A stretch of DNA of 64,000 bases from Bathynomus jamesi. Taxonomy: Eukaryota > Arthropoda > Malacostraca > Isopoda > Cirolanidae. Both the position numbers and the translations under genes were made by a program. Under the pieces are notes generated by a model. The model saw nothing but the letters and a program-made list of their open reading frames with translations. It was not told the origin of the DNA and searched no databases. Positions 31,886 to 42,383 of this stretch are shown here, one piece after another. How positions within the stretch are numbered: the first letter of the stretch is position 1; each line of letters opens with the position of its first letter. The stretch lies in the NCBI GenBank assembly GCA_023014485.1, contig JAJOZX010000938.1:803501-867500 (forward strand), written 5' to 3'.

Positions 31886-33190
31886 GCCATGGCACGCTTC
31901 ATCCACCCATGTAGTTCACAATGCTGTAAATCGGAGCTGTCCCTTTTTGAGCTGCCTCCAACCCAAGTTTCTATTGAGCACAGTGACTTTATTACAATTA
32001 ACCCTTTAAACACAATTAGTTCCCCGAGTGCACCTATAGAATTCGTGATACCCAGCTCAGGCCCTTACTTTTTTGATCCAAGCTGTGTGCACATGTACGC
32101 TAAGCTACGTATAGCCCATTCTGATGGAACGGTCTGCGATGACAAATATGCTGTATACCCTGAAACAAACTTTCTGCACTCCATATTCAACCAGTGTGAC
32201 GTATATTTAAATCAGACCAACATATCGGCAGGCACGGGGTACTATCATCTACGAGCCTATCTGGAAAATGTCCTCAACTTTTCCAAAGAAGCGAAGGCTA
32301 CCTTTTTAAGTGCCGAGGGATATTATCAAACTAAAGATGAAAGTAGTATAAAGGACAAATTTAAAAATTCTAAAAAGAAAATATACGAGTGTTTTGGACG
32401 GTTGCACACAGATTTCACTTTCCAGGAGAAGTTGCTTGTCAACGGGGTGGATATGAAAATAAAGCTCACCCGCACGAGTCCTGAGATCTGCTTAAATCTG
32501 GATGCTGATCAAGAAGAGGGTGCAAAGCCCGTTGTGGTTCACATTATGGACACATACCTCCGCGTACGGCGAGTGAAATTAAGTTCACCAAAACAACTAG
32601 AAATTGAGAAAAATTTACTAAACGCTACAGTGAAATATCCTATTAACAGAGTACAAATCAAACTATATACGGTTCCTGCAGGGTTGGCATCGAAGCAGAT
32701 AGAAAACATTGCCCTGGGAAATCTTCCTAAAAGGATATTAATCGGTATGCAGGACCATGCTTCGGTGAATGGAAAATATAAAAAGAGTGCCTTTAAATTC
32801 GAGAATTTCGGACTTAAAAATATAACTCTATACGTTAATGGCACTGCTTTGGGTGGAACAATGGGTACGGACTATTCATCAGACGCTGTGTTACCTCTTT
32901 GTGCCAGAGCCTATAGTAATCTGACCCATATTGCAGGTGATTGTGATGAGCTTGGTAATGGGGTAACGCAGGAAGAATTCATTGATCAATTTAACCTTTA
33001 TCCGTTTGACATTACACCTGACTTATCTGCTAGCGTAAATACCCATTTAACCCCACAGCAGAGCGGAAACATCTCAGTGCGGCTGGAATTCGCCAAGCCT
33101 ATAGACGCTCCTATTAGTGTACTAGTATATCTCGAATCGCAAGCCCTAATAGAAGTAGATAGATTTAGGAGCGTTATCACTGACTTTTAA
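31886..33190 (+). CDS. Polinton major capsid protein candidate (F54H12.2-like)
   Basis: Open frame of about 434 residues from the ATG at 31886 (MARFIHPCSS); an upstream in-frame ATG at 31838 would add 16 residues. Signature: SELSLFELPPTQVSIEHSD, then FLHSIFNQCDVYLNQ, then TYLRVRRVKLS and IALGNLPKRILIG. This matches the widespread Polinton protein annotated as F54H12.2-like, which I take to be the double-jelly-roll capsid protein. It is beta-strand-rich with no signal peptide. No stop or shift is visible. It ends two bases before the protease start. Confidence 0.75.
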   Translation, partial: AMARFIHPCSSQCCKSELSLFELPPTQVSIEHSDFITINPLNTISSPSAPIEFVIPSSGPYFFDPSCVHMYAKLRIAHSDGTVCDDKYAVYPETNFLHSIFNQCDVYLNQTNISAGTGYYHLRAYLENVLNFSKEAKATFLSAEGYYQTKDESSIKDKFKNSKKKIYECFGRLHTDFTFQEKLLVNGVDMKIKLTRTSPEICLNLDADQEEGAKPVVVHIMDTYLRVRRVKLSSPKQLEIEKNLLNATVKYPINRVQIKLYTVPAGLASKQIENIALGNLPKRILIGMQDHASVNGKYKKSAFKFENFGLKNITLYVNGTALGGTMGTDYSSDAVLPLCARAYSNLTHIAGDCDELGNGVTQEEFIDQFNLYPFDITPDLSASVNTHLTPQQSGNISVRLEFAKPIDAPISVLVYLESQALIEVDRFRSVITDF

Positions 33191-33191
33191 A

Positions 33192-33575
33192 ATGGATGCT
33201 AATACACTTCAGAAAGTAATGGAACGAGTCACACGTTCCAAATTTATCGGCGTGTTTGCGAAGAATGAAACATTGAGTTTGCCAAGTACGCGAGAATGCG
33301 GTAGTCTTATTGTGAACACAGATGTCATCGGTAATGAAGGGATTCATTGGATCGCTGTCTATTTTAAAAATAGACAGCGCCTGTACTATTTTGATTCACT
33401 CGGTACTCAACCCTGGAGTGACCCTATTATTGTAAAATTTCTCGCTCAGTTACATATTCCCGAAGTTGTATGGAACCCATTTCGTATACAAGGATATTTT
33501 AGTAATGTTTGCGGAATGTACTGCGTCTCATTTCTCATGCATATGTCATGTGATAAAGAATTTATAAATTTTTAA
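33192..33575 (+). CDS. Polinton adenain-like cysteine protease (127 aa)
   Basis: Capsid-maturation protease of the adenain/Ulp1 fold. Catalytic His in GIHWIAVYF (about residue 56), acidic residue in YYFDSLGTQPW, Gln in RIQGYF and nucleophile Cys in SNVCGMYCVSFL. All four elements are in the right order. The protein stops about 16 residues after the Cys motif, slightly shorter than most family members as I recall them, so a small C-terminal truncation is possible. Last gene of the plus-strand virion block. Confidence 0.85.
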   Translation: MDANTLQKVMERVTRSKFIGVFAKNETLSLPSTRECGSLIVNTDVIGNEGIHWIAVYFKNRQRLYYFDSLGTQPWSDPIIVKFLAQLHIPEVVWNPFRIQGYFSNVCGMYCVSFLMHMSCDKEFINF

Positions 33576-34163
33576 ATTTATTTGACCCGTGCCACACTCG
33601 CCGAAACGATGAAATGGTATGCAGACAGATAAAAATCCGTTTTCCAATTGTACGTACTCGTTGTATTATAATGTTTTTGTTCGTATATTTGTAACGGTAT
33701 ATTCTGTAGTTGGTTATTGTACTGATTTCTTTCATTTAATAAATTTATGAAAATATATTGTCTTCTTACCCCAAAAAGATCGAAAAACACTTACATTATT
33801 TCGGTGTGACATTGCTGACTGATCAGTATATCCTCCGTATTCATGACACGAGATTCTTCAAAAGATTGTATAACACGTGTCAAATCCTCATCGGACCTTA
33901 AAGGAATAATGTTCATTCTTTTAAAACATATACAGAGTATACAGACAGATCCCCATTATGTGAAGATATCTTTGGTTCATTTAAGAGGAATAACATTGAT
34001 TGCCATAAAAAATTTCGATTTTAGCATAATGGCGATAAGAGGTAAAACCAAATAACATTGATTGCCATAAAAAATTTCGATTTTTGGTGAGTATCTAAAT
34101 GAAGTATTTGACGAGATACTACAACCCTCCATATATATATATATATATAAAATCGAATTATAG
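33576..34163. other. non-coding Polinton segment
   Basis: AT-rich, with one short duplicated phrase (ATTGATTGCCATAAAAAATT at about 33995 and 34055) and a (TA)n run at 34132-34150. No gene recognised. Confidence 0.45.
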
Positions 34164-34167
34164 ACAC

Positions 34168-34356
34168 TTACATTTCTATGGTAGTCCCTTGCGTCGGATT
34201 GTAAGGAGAGTCACTGCAAATATCTTCAACGGTTTGCGTTGGAAATAATTCATCACGGTCAATCGCATTAAAATGATTAATTGCAATCAATGCTGCAGTG
34301 TCACTTTCTTCATAAAAATCCGGTGAGACGTATAGGTCCATGGTGGAGGAATGCAC
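34168..34356 (-). other. small acidic open frame ending in a splice-donor-like site
   Basis: A 62-codon frame (MHSSTMDLYVSPDFYEE...) with ordinary amino-acid composition. On the minus strand its last codons run into GAAAT followed by GTAAGTGTCTATAATTCGAT, a perfect six-base donor core. The same GTAAGTGTCTATAATTCGAT lies in repeats at about 34840 and 35207. It may be a 5' exon of a minus-strand transcript. Speculative; no homology recognised. Confidence 0.3.
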
Positions 34357-34589
34357 TGGCAGGATTATTCACTGACGCGAAAATAGCTACTGTTACTCCC
34401 AACTGAAAAATATCTCCTTTTATATGCACAATCGCTAAGCTCCGCTCCAAAAGTCCAGATGTCCGTAGTGATTGGTTGCCAGTGTAGCTGGGTGGAGCTA
34501 TGACGTGTACCAATCCGCTATGACGGGGCCGGACGACTAATGACATCTTTATATTTTCTCAAAGAAATATATCCTAATTATATATTTAA

Positions 34590-35523
34590 AAAAGCATCCG
34601 GTTTCCGCGTTAAACTGTGGGTCTAAGGTGGAGTGAAAACTTTACCCGCTGTTACAATTCGAGCTAGTTGTTGTTATTACTAAAGAGAAAATCATGCATG
34701 CTTTTCGGTCATACTAGTGTCTCGGATCAAATGATCCTGTTATTTTAAATCCGGGTCAATAATCCTGTATGTTGAAATGTGGAAGAGTAAGCAACGACCC
34801 TCCATATATATATATATATAAATCGAATTATAGACACTTACAGAAATCCTTTCCTCGTGAAAGGAAAAACAATGCTTAATGATTAACTTCTTATATTGAA
34901 TAAATAACCACTCACTCGTGAAAGTTCCTCTAATTATATTTTTAAAAGAGCGTTCGGTTTCCACATTAAACTGTGGGTCTAAGGTGGAGTGAAAACCTAA
35001 CCCGTTGTTACAATTCGAGCTAGTTGTTATTATTACTAAAGAGAAAATCATGCATGCTTTTCGGTCATACTACTGCCTCGGATCAAATGATCCTGTTATT
35101 TTAAATCCGGTTCAATAATCCTGTTATGTTGAAATTTGGAAGAGTAAGCAACGACCCTCCATATATTATATATATATATATATATAATCGAATTATAGAC
35201 ACTTACGGAAATCCTTTCCTCGTGAAAGGAAAAAAATGCTTAATGATTAACTTCTTATATTGAATAAATAACCACTCACTCGTGAAAGTTCCTCTAATTA
35301 TATTTTTAAAAGAGCGTTCGGTTTCCACATTAAACTGTGGGTCTAAGGTGGAGTGAAAACTTTACCCGTTGTTACAATTCGAGCTAGTTGTTATTATTAC
35401 TAAAGAGAAAATCATGCATGCTTTTCGGTCATACTACTGTCTCGGATCAAATGATCCTGTTATTTTAAATCCGGTTCAATAATCCTGTTATGTTGAAATG
35501 TGGAAGAGTAAGCAACGACCCCC
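34590..35523. repeat. 360-bp tandem repeat inside the Polinton, about 2.6 copies
   Basis: The phrase GTTTCCxCxTTAAACTGTGGG, then AAGGTGGAGTGAAAAC, GAGCTAGTTGTT, CATGCATGCTTTTCGGTCAT and TCAAATGATCCTGTTATTTT occurs at about 34602, 34958 and 35320 (spacing near 356-362). Each copy ends in GCAACGACC and, in the first two, a TATATA tract and the donor-like GTAAGTG on the minus strand. Repeats are over 90 percent identical by eye. Confidence 0.85.
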
Positions 35524-35879
35524 TGACGAGATGTATTTCGATCCACATAGGGCGGTACAAATTACAGTAGTAATAATATATATATATATAATATTTATAT
35601 ATATATATATATATATATATAATTATTAGTATTTTCTTGTTTGCGCACCTCATGCACCTTGTTTCTTTCGCTGATTGTTATTTAATATAATTGTGTGTAT
35701 TTCTTTCAATAACAGAGATGATATCTAAGAATATGACACCATACAAATTACGCGTAAATATAAAATATTTTCATTGTAGAAATAATAATAATGATCATAA
35801 TAAGAAATGGAGTGAGCGGTGGTTTTTGCTCGAATAGATTGGTAGAAGGATTAACCCTCGACCAAAAAGGTCTCTAGGG

Positions 35880-36560
35880 AGATGGGTTTGGGAATGATAA
35901 TCGTGCGTTTTGAATTGTTTCGTAAATTTTCTTTTCATTTGGAGTGAAGGGAGACTTATCAAGAGCGGTCTGGAAAGAAGGTCTCTCAACAAGCAGGTGT
36001 TCTTCGAATTGACCCAGTCCTTTCCTCGTGTGCGTGTGTGTGTGTGTGTGTGTGTGCACGAGTTGTTTATTCGTTTATTATATATACAAGTACAGATGGG
36101 TGGGGGGTTTGGGGGAATGAGGGGAGGATCGTGTGTTTTGAATTGTTTCGTAAATTTTCTTTTCGTTTCGTTATTCGTGACTTAAATATTTATAATAAAA
36201 ATTAAGTGTGTAAAGGTTTAAATTATTTATTTAATAAACAGAATTTAATTGGATTCATCGATTAACTACCATCATATAAATATATTGTGGTATTTTGATT
36301 AATATATGGTATGTGCACACGAGTGGTTCATTAGTTTATTATATATATATATACACAGATGGGTGGGGGGTTTGGGGGAGTGAGGTAGGAGGATCGTGTG
36401 TATTGAATTGTTTCGTAAATTTTCTTTTCCGTTTGTTTTTCCCAGTTATTCGTGACTTAAATATTTATAATAAAAATTAAGTGTGTAAAAATTATTTATT
36501 TAATAAACAGAATTTAATTGGATTCATCGATTAACTACCATCATATATTGTGGTATTTTG
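35880..36560. repeat. direct duplication near the Polinton right end
   Basis: The block with GATGGGTGGGGGGTTTGGGG, GGAGGATCGTGTG and TGAATTGTTTCGTAAATTTT occurs at about 36090-36290 and 36358-36560. A third partial match of the last phrase is at 35910. Both full copies end AATTGGATTCATCGATTAAC. No coding potential. Confidence 0.8.
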
Positions 36561-36956
36561 AATAATATATGGTTTTTGCTATCTGGCAACTGAATACATG
36601 GCGCTATCTGGCAACTCAGCCAGAATAGAGGTCTATAAAAGAGTGAGAAGCTGATGACGGAGTCATTACAAGCTCGGCTCCCAGCCGAGCAAGGACCTCT
36701 GGTCCTATCTCTTTCTGGCCCTTTGGGAAAACCCCTTAGAGGCCTCTTAGGTTAGGTAAACGAAAATAGCTTGGGGGAGAACTCCGCCTCCATGTTGCAT
36801 GCCTTGCAATCAAAGACAACTACTCTCTCTCTCTCTCTCCTTCAGGTGTACCCCTCTCCCCTTGGCTCAGCCAACTGGCTGATTCAGCCAACTGGTTGAT
36901 TCAGCCAACTGGCTGATTAGGAGCCTATAAAACAACGCCTACTCGGCTGAAGTGTT
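36561..36956. repeat. TIR-proximal direct repeats
   Basis: Contains GCTTGGGGGAGAACTCCGCC (36770) duplicated from the TIR proper (37043), then three near-tandem copies of CAGCCAACTGGCTGATT (36869-36918). Two further short copies of GCTATCTGGCAACT lie at 36568 and 36603. Confidence 0.75.
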
Positions 36957-37648
36957 AATATGCACTTGGCTCCTGCCAGGTGAACACCTCTCCTCCTTTC
37001 TCTCCTCCTTTCTCTCCTTTCCGGCCCTTTGGGGGGAATAGCTTGGGGGAGAACTCCGCCTCCAAGTTGCATGCCCCTTGCAACCCCGGTTGGCAAAAAA
37101 GGCCAGTACTCTTTGGCGGAAATTTTTTGGGTTTTTTTTTTTTGCAACACCCCCACCCCCTTTGCAACAACCCCATTTGCAACATTACGTAATCACTTGC
37201 AACATTCTTGCACTCTCCCCTTTTGCGGCTATACTACTGACACTAAACAATAAAAAAAATTACCCGTTCTCTTAAATATACAACCATTTCCTGGATTTCA
37301 CGGGATCCCGGGAATTGGCTTCATTTTTCCAGGAATTCCCGGGATTTCCCGGGATGAAGAAATCTGCATATAAGGAGAAACTCTAATATATATATATATA
37401 TACGTGATAATGACAAGCTTTATTGGCAGGATATAAATTCCATAAAACAGTAAATATTCTTGAAGGTAATAAACGATAAGATAAATCAAACAATAATAAA
37501 TTTTAAAAAATCAAACGTTATGACTAAAAGAGAAATAAAAATAAGACACGTACTGAAACAAGTAATAAAAACTACCCACTGCTAAAACTACAAAAAGAAG
37601 GACAAAAAGGAAATAAAAATGAAAAGTATGTGTAGTGACAATACCAAC

Positions 37649-37654
<6 letters not shown>

Positions 37655-37727
<73 letters not shown>
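37655..37727. repeat. (TA)n(GA)n compound microsatellite
   Basis: A TA run followed by a GA run; the mirror copy at 52864-52986 is much longer, so the locus has changed length since duplication. Confidence 0.95.
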
Positions 37728-37730
<3 letters not shown>

Positions 37731-38103
37731 TAATGATAATGATGATGATGATAATGACAATGTTAAAGTTTATTGGCAGGAGACAGGTCCTATAAAAAGG
37801 TATAGTAATACTGTACAGGTAATACAGGATACAACTAATTAAACAATAAATTTAAAAAAACAAAAAAGGACTACTTTAATAAAGAAACAATAATACACGT
37901 AATAAAACAAAAATTAATAAAATTACAAATAACAGTTTCCCAAATGTAGTACTAGGAAGAAAAAAAAAAAAATATCAATAAAAAGTACGTGTAATGCAAT
38001 GGCTACTGCAGAAGTTAAGTGGAGCTATAGACAAACACTTTCATACCAAGTAGTCCACAGTCTAGAACAGTGGTTCTCAACCTTTTTTTTTTGTATGGTT
38101 ACT

Positions 38104-40380
38104 AGGGTGGATCGATTTTACATGTTTTTCGATTTCCATATTCTAATAGAGACAAAACCTTGTGCATGTATGAGAAAATAGCCTCTGCAAAATCGTAGCT
38201 TAATAGGTAATCATCTTCTGCCCCCGGCAGAGCGATGAAAATCATATTTTAGTAGTCAAAAACGGATTTTTCTTATAATTTTTAAAATATTTCAATATGC
38301 ATCAAAATTATTCCTAATAACTATAAAGTCGATGAAAAAGACCTCATATGATCGTTTTTCCAAGCGCATTGTCCTACGTTAATATCTTTTGCCCCAGGCA
38401 ACAACGTCAAATGTTGAAAAAATAGGTAATTTTTATACATATTTTCAGATCGGATCTTTGTCTTAAATAATGCATTTATATATTTCCCATAGCATTTATA
38501 TCGTTGCTTAGGCATGAAATAACACACACGCAAAATCCCAGTACATGGGGCATTTCACTCCTGCATCAGGTTCTGCCACTGCAATAGCATCAGGTATCAT
38601 CAACTTTCTTGAGACTAACAATATTAGCACGGACGACATTGTGGCTATCGGCTGTGATGGTACCGCAGTGAACACGGGTCGAAAGGGTGGAGCCATTCGT
38701 ATGATTGAAATGAAACTACAAAGGCCAGTTCAGTGGATCATATGCCTATTACACGGTAATGAATTATCACTGCGACACCTCATTCAAGACTTGGACGGCA
38801 AAACAACTGGGCCAATGGGCTTTACTGGACCAGTTGGAAAACAACTGAACGACTGCGAAAAACTTCCAATTACAGAATTCGATGCCATTCCATCTCCCGG
38901 CATTGACATAGATGATGCCGAGTTGAGCACTGACCAAAAATATTTGTTAGGCATCTACAGAGCAGTGTCGAGCGGTAGCTGCTCTTCAGCTCTCGCGGCT
39001 CGAAATCCAGGTAAGATGGCGCATTCCAGGTGGCTGACAACAGCAAATAGATTTCTGCGCCTCTTTGTTTCAACCAGTGAACCCTCCAGCACCTTCAACG
39101 AAATTGTGCGATTCATTATGACAGTTTGCGCACCAATTTGGTTTAAGATAAAGAAAAACTCCAGTTTCACTGAGGGCGCAAAACATTGTTTCGAAATGAT
39201 GCGTCTCTCTCAGACCATGCCTCAAAGATCTAAGACAATCGCCAACAAAGTCCTCCGTAGAAATTCTTTCTTTGCTCACCCAGAAAATATTTTGATCTCC
39301 ATGCTACATGCCGATGAGCAACACATAAGAGAATTGGGATGGAGAAGAATATTAAAAGCACGATCAAAACAATCACCAGCGGGGGAAATTCGAGCCTTCG
39401 CCATGCCTGATCTGATCTACGATAGTCAAAACTATTACGAAATGATCAACTGGCAAACGGCTGAGGTGACCGAATCCCCCGTTACAAAAACAATACCTGA
39501 TACCCGAATAAAAGAGTTTGTTGAGACGGGAGACCAGCCTGATGGACTGATCCCACTATTCCCTTGTCATACTCAAGCGGTCGAGAGACTCATCAAATTA
39601 GTAACCGAAGCCTCTGCCAGTGTAAGTGGAATAGAAGAGAGGGACGGATTCATCCGCTCCCGTCTTCACTCCCGAACAAAAATTCCACGATTTGATTCTA
39701 AGAAAGATTACCGTATGTAAATCGACATGCAGCCAAAGGAAGGGTGGTTGGGGATGGATAGGGTGGAACTCGACGTACAGCCAACTCCTCGTGGTGAGTT
39801 CTGGGTTGCTAATTTTATAAAATTAGCAAGCGAGGAGCTGTACTTAGTACTTATCGTACTTATAATATCGCATTAACGTAATTATAATCCACATTTAGAC
39901 TTTTCTCGGGGACAGAAGATATTACTCTAGAGTCATAAAATTTTGCGTGTGTGTTATTTCATGCCTAAGCAACGATATAAATGCTATGGGAAATATATAA
40001 ATGCATTATTTAAGACAAAGAGCCGATCTGAAAATATGTATATAAATTACCTATTTTTTCAACATTTGACGTTGTTGCCGGGGGCAAAAGATATTAACGT
40101 AGGACAACGCACGCGCTTGGAAAAACGATCATATGAGGTCTTTTTCATCGACTTTATAGTTATTAGGAATAATTTTGATGCATATTGAAATATTTTAAAA
40201 ATTATAAGAAAAATACGTTTTTGACTACTAAAATATGATTTTCATCGCTCTGCCGGGGGCAGAAGCTGATTACCTATTAAGCTAAGATTTTGCAGAGGCT
40301 ATTTTCTCATGCATGCGCAAGTTTTTGTCTCTATTAGAATATGGAAATCGAAAACAATGTAAAATCGATCCACCCTAAAT
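38104..40380 (+). mobile_element. hAT-like AGGGTGGATCG transposon carrying a transposase-like gene
   Basis: Inverted ends of about 440 bp start AGGGTGGATCGATTTTACAT; the right end has an extra TAAAT. Target duplication TGGTTACT (38096-38103) versus TGGTTACC (40381-40388), 7 of 8. The empty site in the right arm reads TGATTACC on the matching strand (near 52490-52510). The terminal sequence is the same as the 594-bp MITE at 14795, which it presumably can mobilise or once did. Confidence 0.9.
38545..39720 (+). CDS. transposase-like protein of the AGGGTGGATCG family (391 aa, probably N-truncated)
   Basis: Lies between the long inverted ends. The motif order resembles an RNase-H-like hAT core: IVAIGCDGTAVNTGRKGG, then PVQWIICLLHGNELSLRHL, then SRWLTTANRFLRL, and near the C terminus FPCHTQAVERLIKLVTEAS. 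I recall a large invertebrate family of uncharacterised proteins with these blocks. The frame opens right at the inner edge of the TIR, so an N-terminal DNA-binding part may be missing. Fully open, so the copy is young. hAT-like is inferred from motifs plus 8-bp duplications; the ends do not start CA. Confidence 0.65.
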   Translation: MGHFTPASGSATAIASGIINFLETNNISTDDIVAIGCDGTAVNTGRKGGAIRMIEMKLQRPVQWIICLLHGNELSLRHLIQDLDGKTTGPMGFTGPVGKQLNDCEKLPITEFDAIPSPGIDIDDAELSTDQKYLLGIYRAVSSGSCSSALAARNPGKMAHSRWLTTANRFLRLFVSTSEPSSTFNEIVRFIMTVCAPIWFKIKKNSSFTEGAKHCFEMMRLSQTMPQRSKTIANKVLRRNSFFAHPENILISMLHADEQHIRELGWRRILKARSKQSPAGEIRAFAMPDLIYDSQNYYEMINWQTAEVTESPVTKTIPDTRIKEFVETGDQPDGLIPLFPCHTQAVERLIKLVTEASASVSGIEERDGFIRSRLHSRTKIPRFDSKKDYRM

Positions 40381-40931
40381 TGGTTACCCAAAACCAATTC
40401 TAATCCAGCTCCATTACCCGTCATTAGATATTATTTTTGTATAACTTTTGGATTATCACAATACTGTTTTTTAGAATTTCGTTATCGCATGTTATTAACA
40501 CACAAAATAGTTGTCATTACCCCAGTTGGTAATTTACCCCTAGGGTGAGAACCACTGGTCTAGAAGACAAAGCAGGAGTGATGAATAGCTTGGACAATGG
40601 AATTGTTTGAGTTTATAATTCTACGCACTGGAATGTATTGAGCACGTCTTGTTACCTCAGGGAGGCTCGAAACGTTGCGGTTAGCAAAAGTTAAGAGGTT
40701 GAGCATCTTGAAGGTAACTTATGTAGCAGTCTATAGGATCTGTTGTAAAGCAAACTGAGGGTTCTGCAGGAATATTTTTTATAATTAACCCAGAGTTGCT
40801 GGCCATAAATATTAGTGCAGAGAGTACGAAAGAGAGTCTTTCGCTTAGCTTGTACAGAATTTGAAGTTCTTTATAATCATGTTTGCTTAGCACAGTAACT
40901 TCGATATTGTTTCCTTATGTCTCTCTAAGTC

Positions 40932-41384
40932 AGGGGTTCCCAAAGCGGTCAATATCGACCCCCTGGGGTCGATAGGACTGTGCGGGGGGTCGATAAAGAT
41001 CTATGGGTCCATAGGGGGTCGATAAAGTTCTACGAGTCTAGACTTAAGTTCTAGGCTTAACATCGATGAGCGCGGTGACTTAAGGCTCAAACTCTCAAAC
41101 CTATAGCCTAATGTTCATGCCCTTGTTAATGCCCATCAGGCACATCCATCTCATTAGAGAAGATTTAATTGTAAAGGTATTTAAGAGTTATTAATTTTTA
41201 CTTAATTACTAATAATGGTAATTGTATAAGTATAATGATTAATAAATATTGATTATATTTTGATGTTTCTTGACTTCATTTCATTTAAAATTATTTTAAA
41301 TATTGAGAATTTGGGTTAGGGGTCGATGATAACTTTATAAGCTCATCAAAGGGTCAACAAGCTCAGAAGTTTCGGAACCCCTGG
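40932..41384. mobile_element. non-autonomous hAT-like MITE (CAGGGGTTCC)
   Basis: Starts CAGGGGTTCCCAAAGCGGTC and ends GTTTCGGAACCCCTG, with many GGTCGATA phrases inside. Flanks CTCTAAGT/GTCTTAGT give a degenerate 8-bp duplication. A matching copy is in the right arm (about 51500-51955). No coding frame. Confidence 0.75.
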
Positions 41385-41489
41385 TCTTAGTCGTCATTCA
41401 AGGAGCTGGTGATAGTTTGACACAGATACTTAAATACTTGTACTTGCTCTACTGGTCCGTCCTTCACTTTGAAAATAATGTCAGCTGCG

Positions 41490-42383
41490 TTGTTTAACTA
41501 GCGTGCCTGAGGGATCAGTTCTGGAACCACTTCTTTTTATTAGTTATATCAATGACATCGACATACGAATTAACAGTATAATTTGTGGATGATACCAAAC
41601 TAGGAGGATGAACAAAATCAGCGACAGAATGTTTGCAGATTCAAAAAGATATCAATAAGTTATTCGAGTGGGCAGAAATGTGGTAACTTAACATTAATAT
41701 AGATAAATGTAAAAAGTTGCATATCGGCAGGAACAATGTTAAAGAAAAGTATTCTATGCGCGATAAGATAAACAAGTGTTACTGAAGAGAAAGATTTAGG
41801 TATTATTGTTGCCGACACTCTTAAACTGAGTAAGCAGTTTGTCAAAGCGGTTAGAAAAGCAAATAGATAATTTGAATTTAAGTCCGAAAAAACAATGCCA
41901 GTATTATACAATTTCTTAGTACGCCCCCCCCTGGAATACAGCGTTCAGTTCTGGTCCCATATTTACAACAGGACACAGACAGAATGGAGAGAGTGCAGCG
42001 ACGGGCTACTAAGATGATTCCCAAACTTAGAAACAAATCATACGCTGCCCGTTTAGAAACGTTAAATTTTTTCTCAATTATTAAAAGGCGGATTCGAGAA
42101 GATTTGATCCCGGTGTTTAAAATGATTAAGGATTTGACTGCGTCGACCCAGAAAAATATTTCACCTTTAGAAATGCAGATACAACTCGGGGTAATGGTCT
42201 GAAATTAGAGGGTAAACATTTTAATTCTGACGATGCTAAACATTTTTTCTTCAATCGTATAGTTAATTTGCGTAATGGATTGCCAGGCAGAATAGTTCAA
42301 AGTAATTCGGTCGAGTCCTTTGAAAAGAGACTAGATGCGTATCTTCCCTTGAACACCCAGTTAGAAGCATTTGCTTGCGTATA
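41490..42383 (+). pseudogene. CR1-type LINE, reverse transcriptase end and C terminus (left arm)
   Basis: Fragments of reverse transcriptase: a degraded GSVL.PLLF block, then FVDDTKLGG (catalytic pair intact), then from 41984 MERVQRRATKMIPKLRNKSY and RREDLIPVFKM. The last codons reach LEAFACV at 42383. Multiple frame breaks. This is the 3' part of an older LINE copy truncated at its 5' end. The counterpart is at 50500-51400 on the minus strand. Confidence 0.75.

Larger units (their letters stand above)
18568..37238. mobile_element. Polinton/Maverick element, 18.7 kb, nearly complete
   Basis: Terminal inverted repeats start AGTAGTATAGCCGCAAAAGG. They extend about 230 bp on the left (to about 18800) and about 280 bp on the right (from about 36957). 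Target duplications are GTCACT (18562-18567) and GACACT (37239-37244), 6 bp as known for Polintons. The empty site is in the right arm at 53390-53395. Genes are polymerase B (minus), and ATPase, integrase, capsid candidates and protease (plus). AG-start termini and gene set match the superfamily. Confidence 0.95.
38068..40557. mobile_element. CAGTGGTTCTC hAT-type MITE containing a nested transposon
   Basis: Ends CAGTGGTTCTCAACC and GGTGAGAACCACTG, with perfect 8-bp duplications GTCTAGAA at 38060-38067 and 40558-40565. The right-arm copy (52326-52529) is only 204 bp, so this MITE was hit by the 38104-40380 element after the arms formed. Confidence 0.9.

Noticed and set aside
32539..32844. 101-residue minus-strand frame inside the capsid gene
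   Set aside because: Shadow of an intact, strongly supported plus-strand gene.
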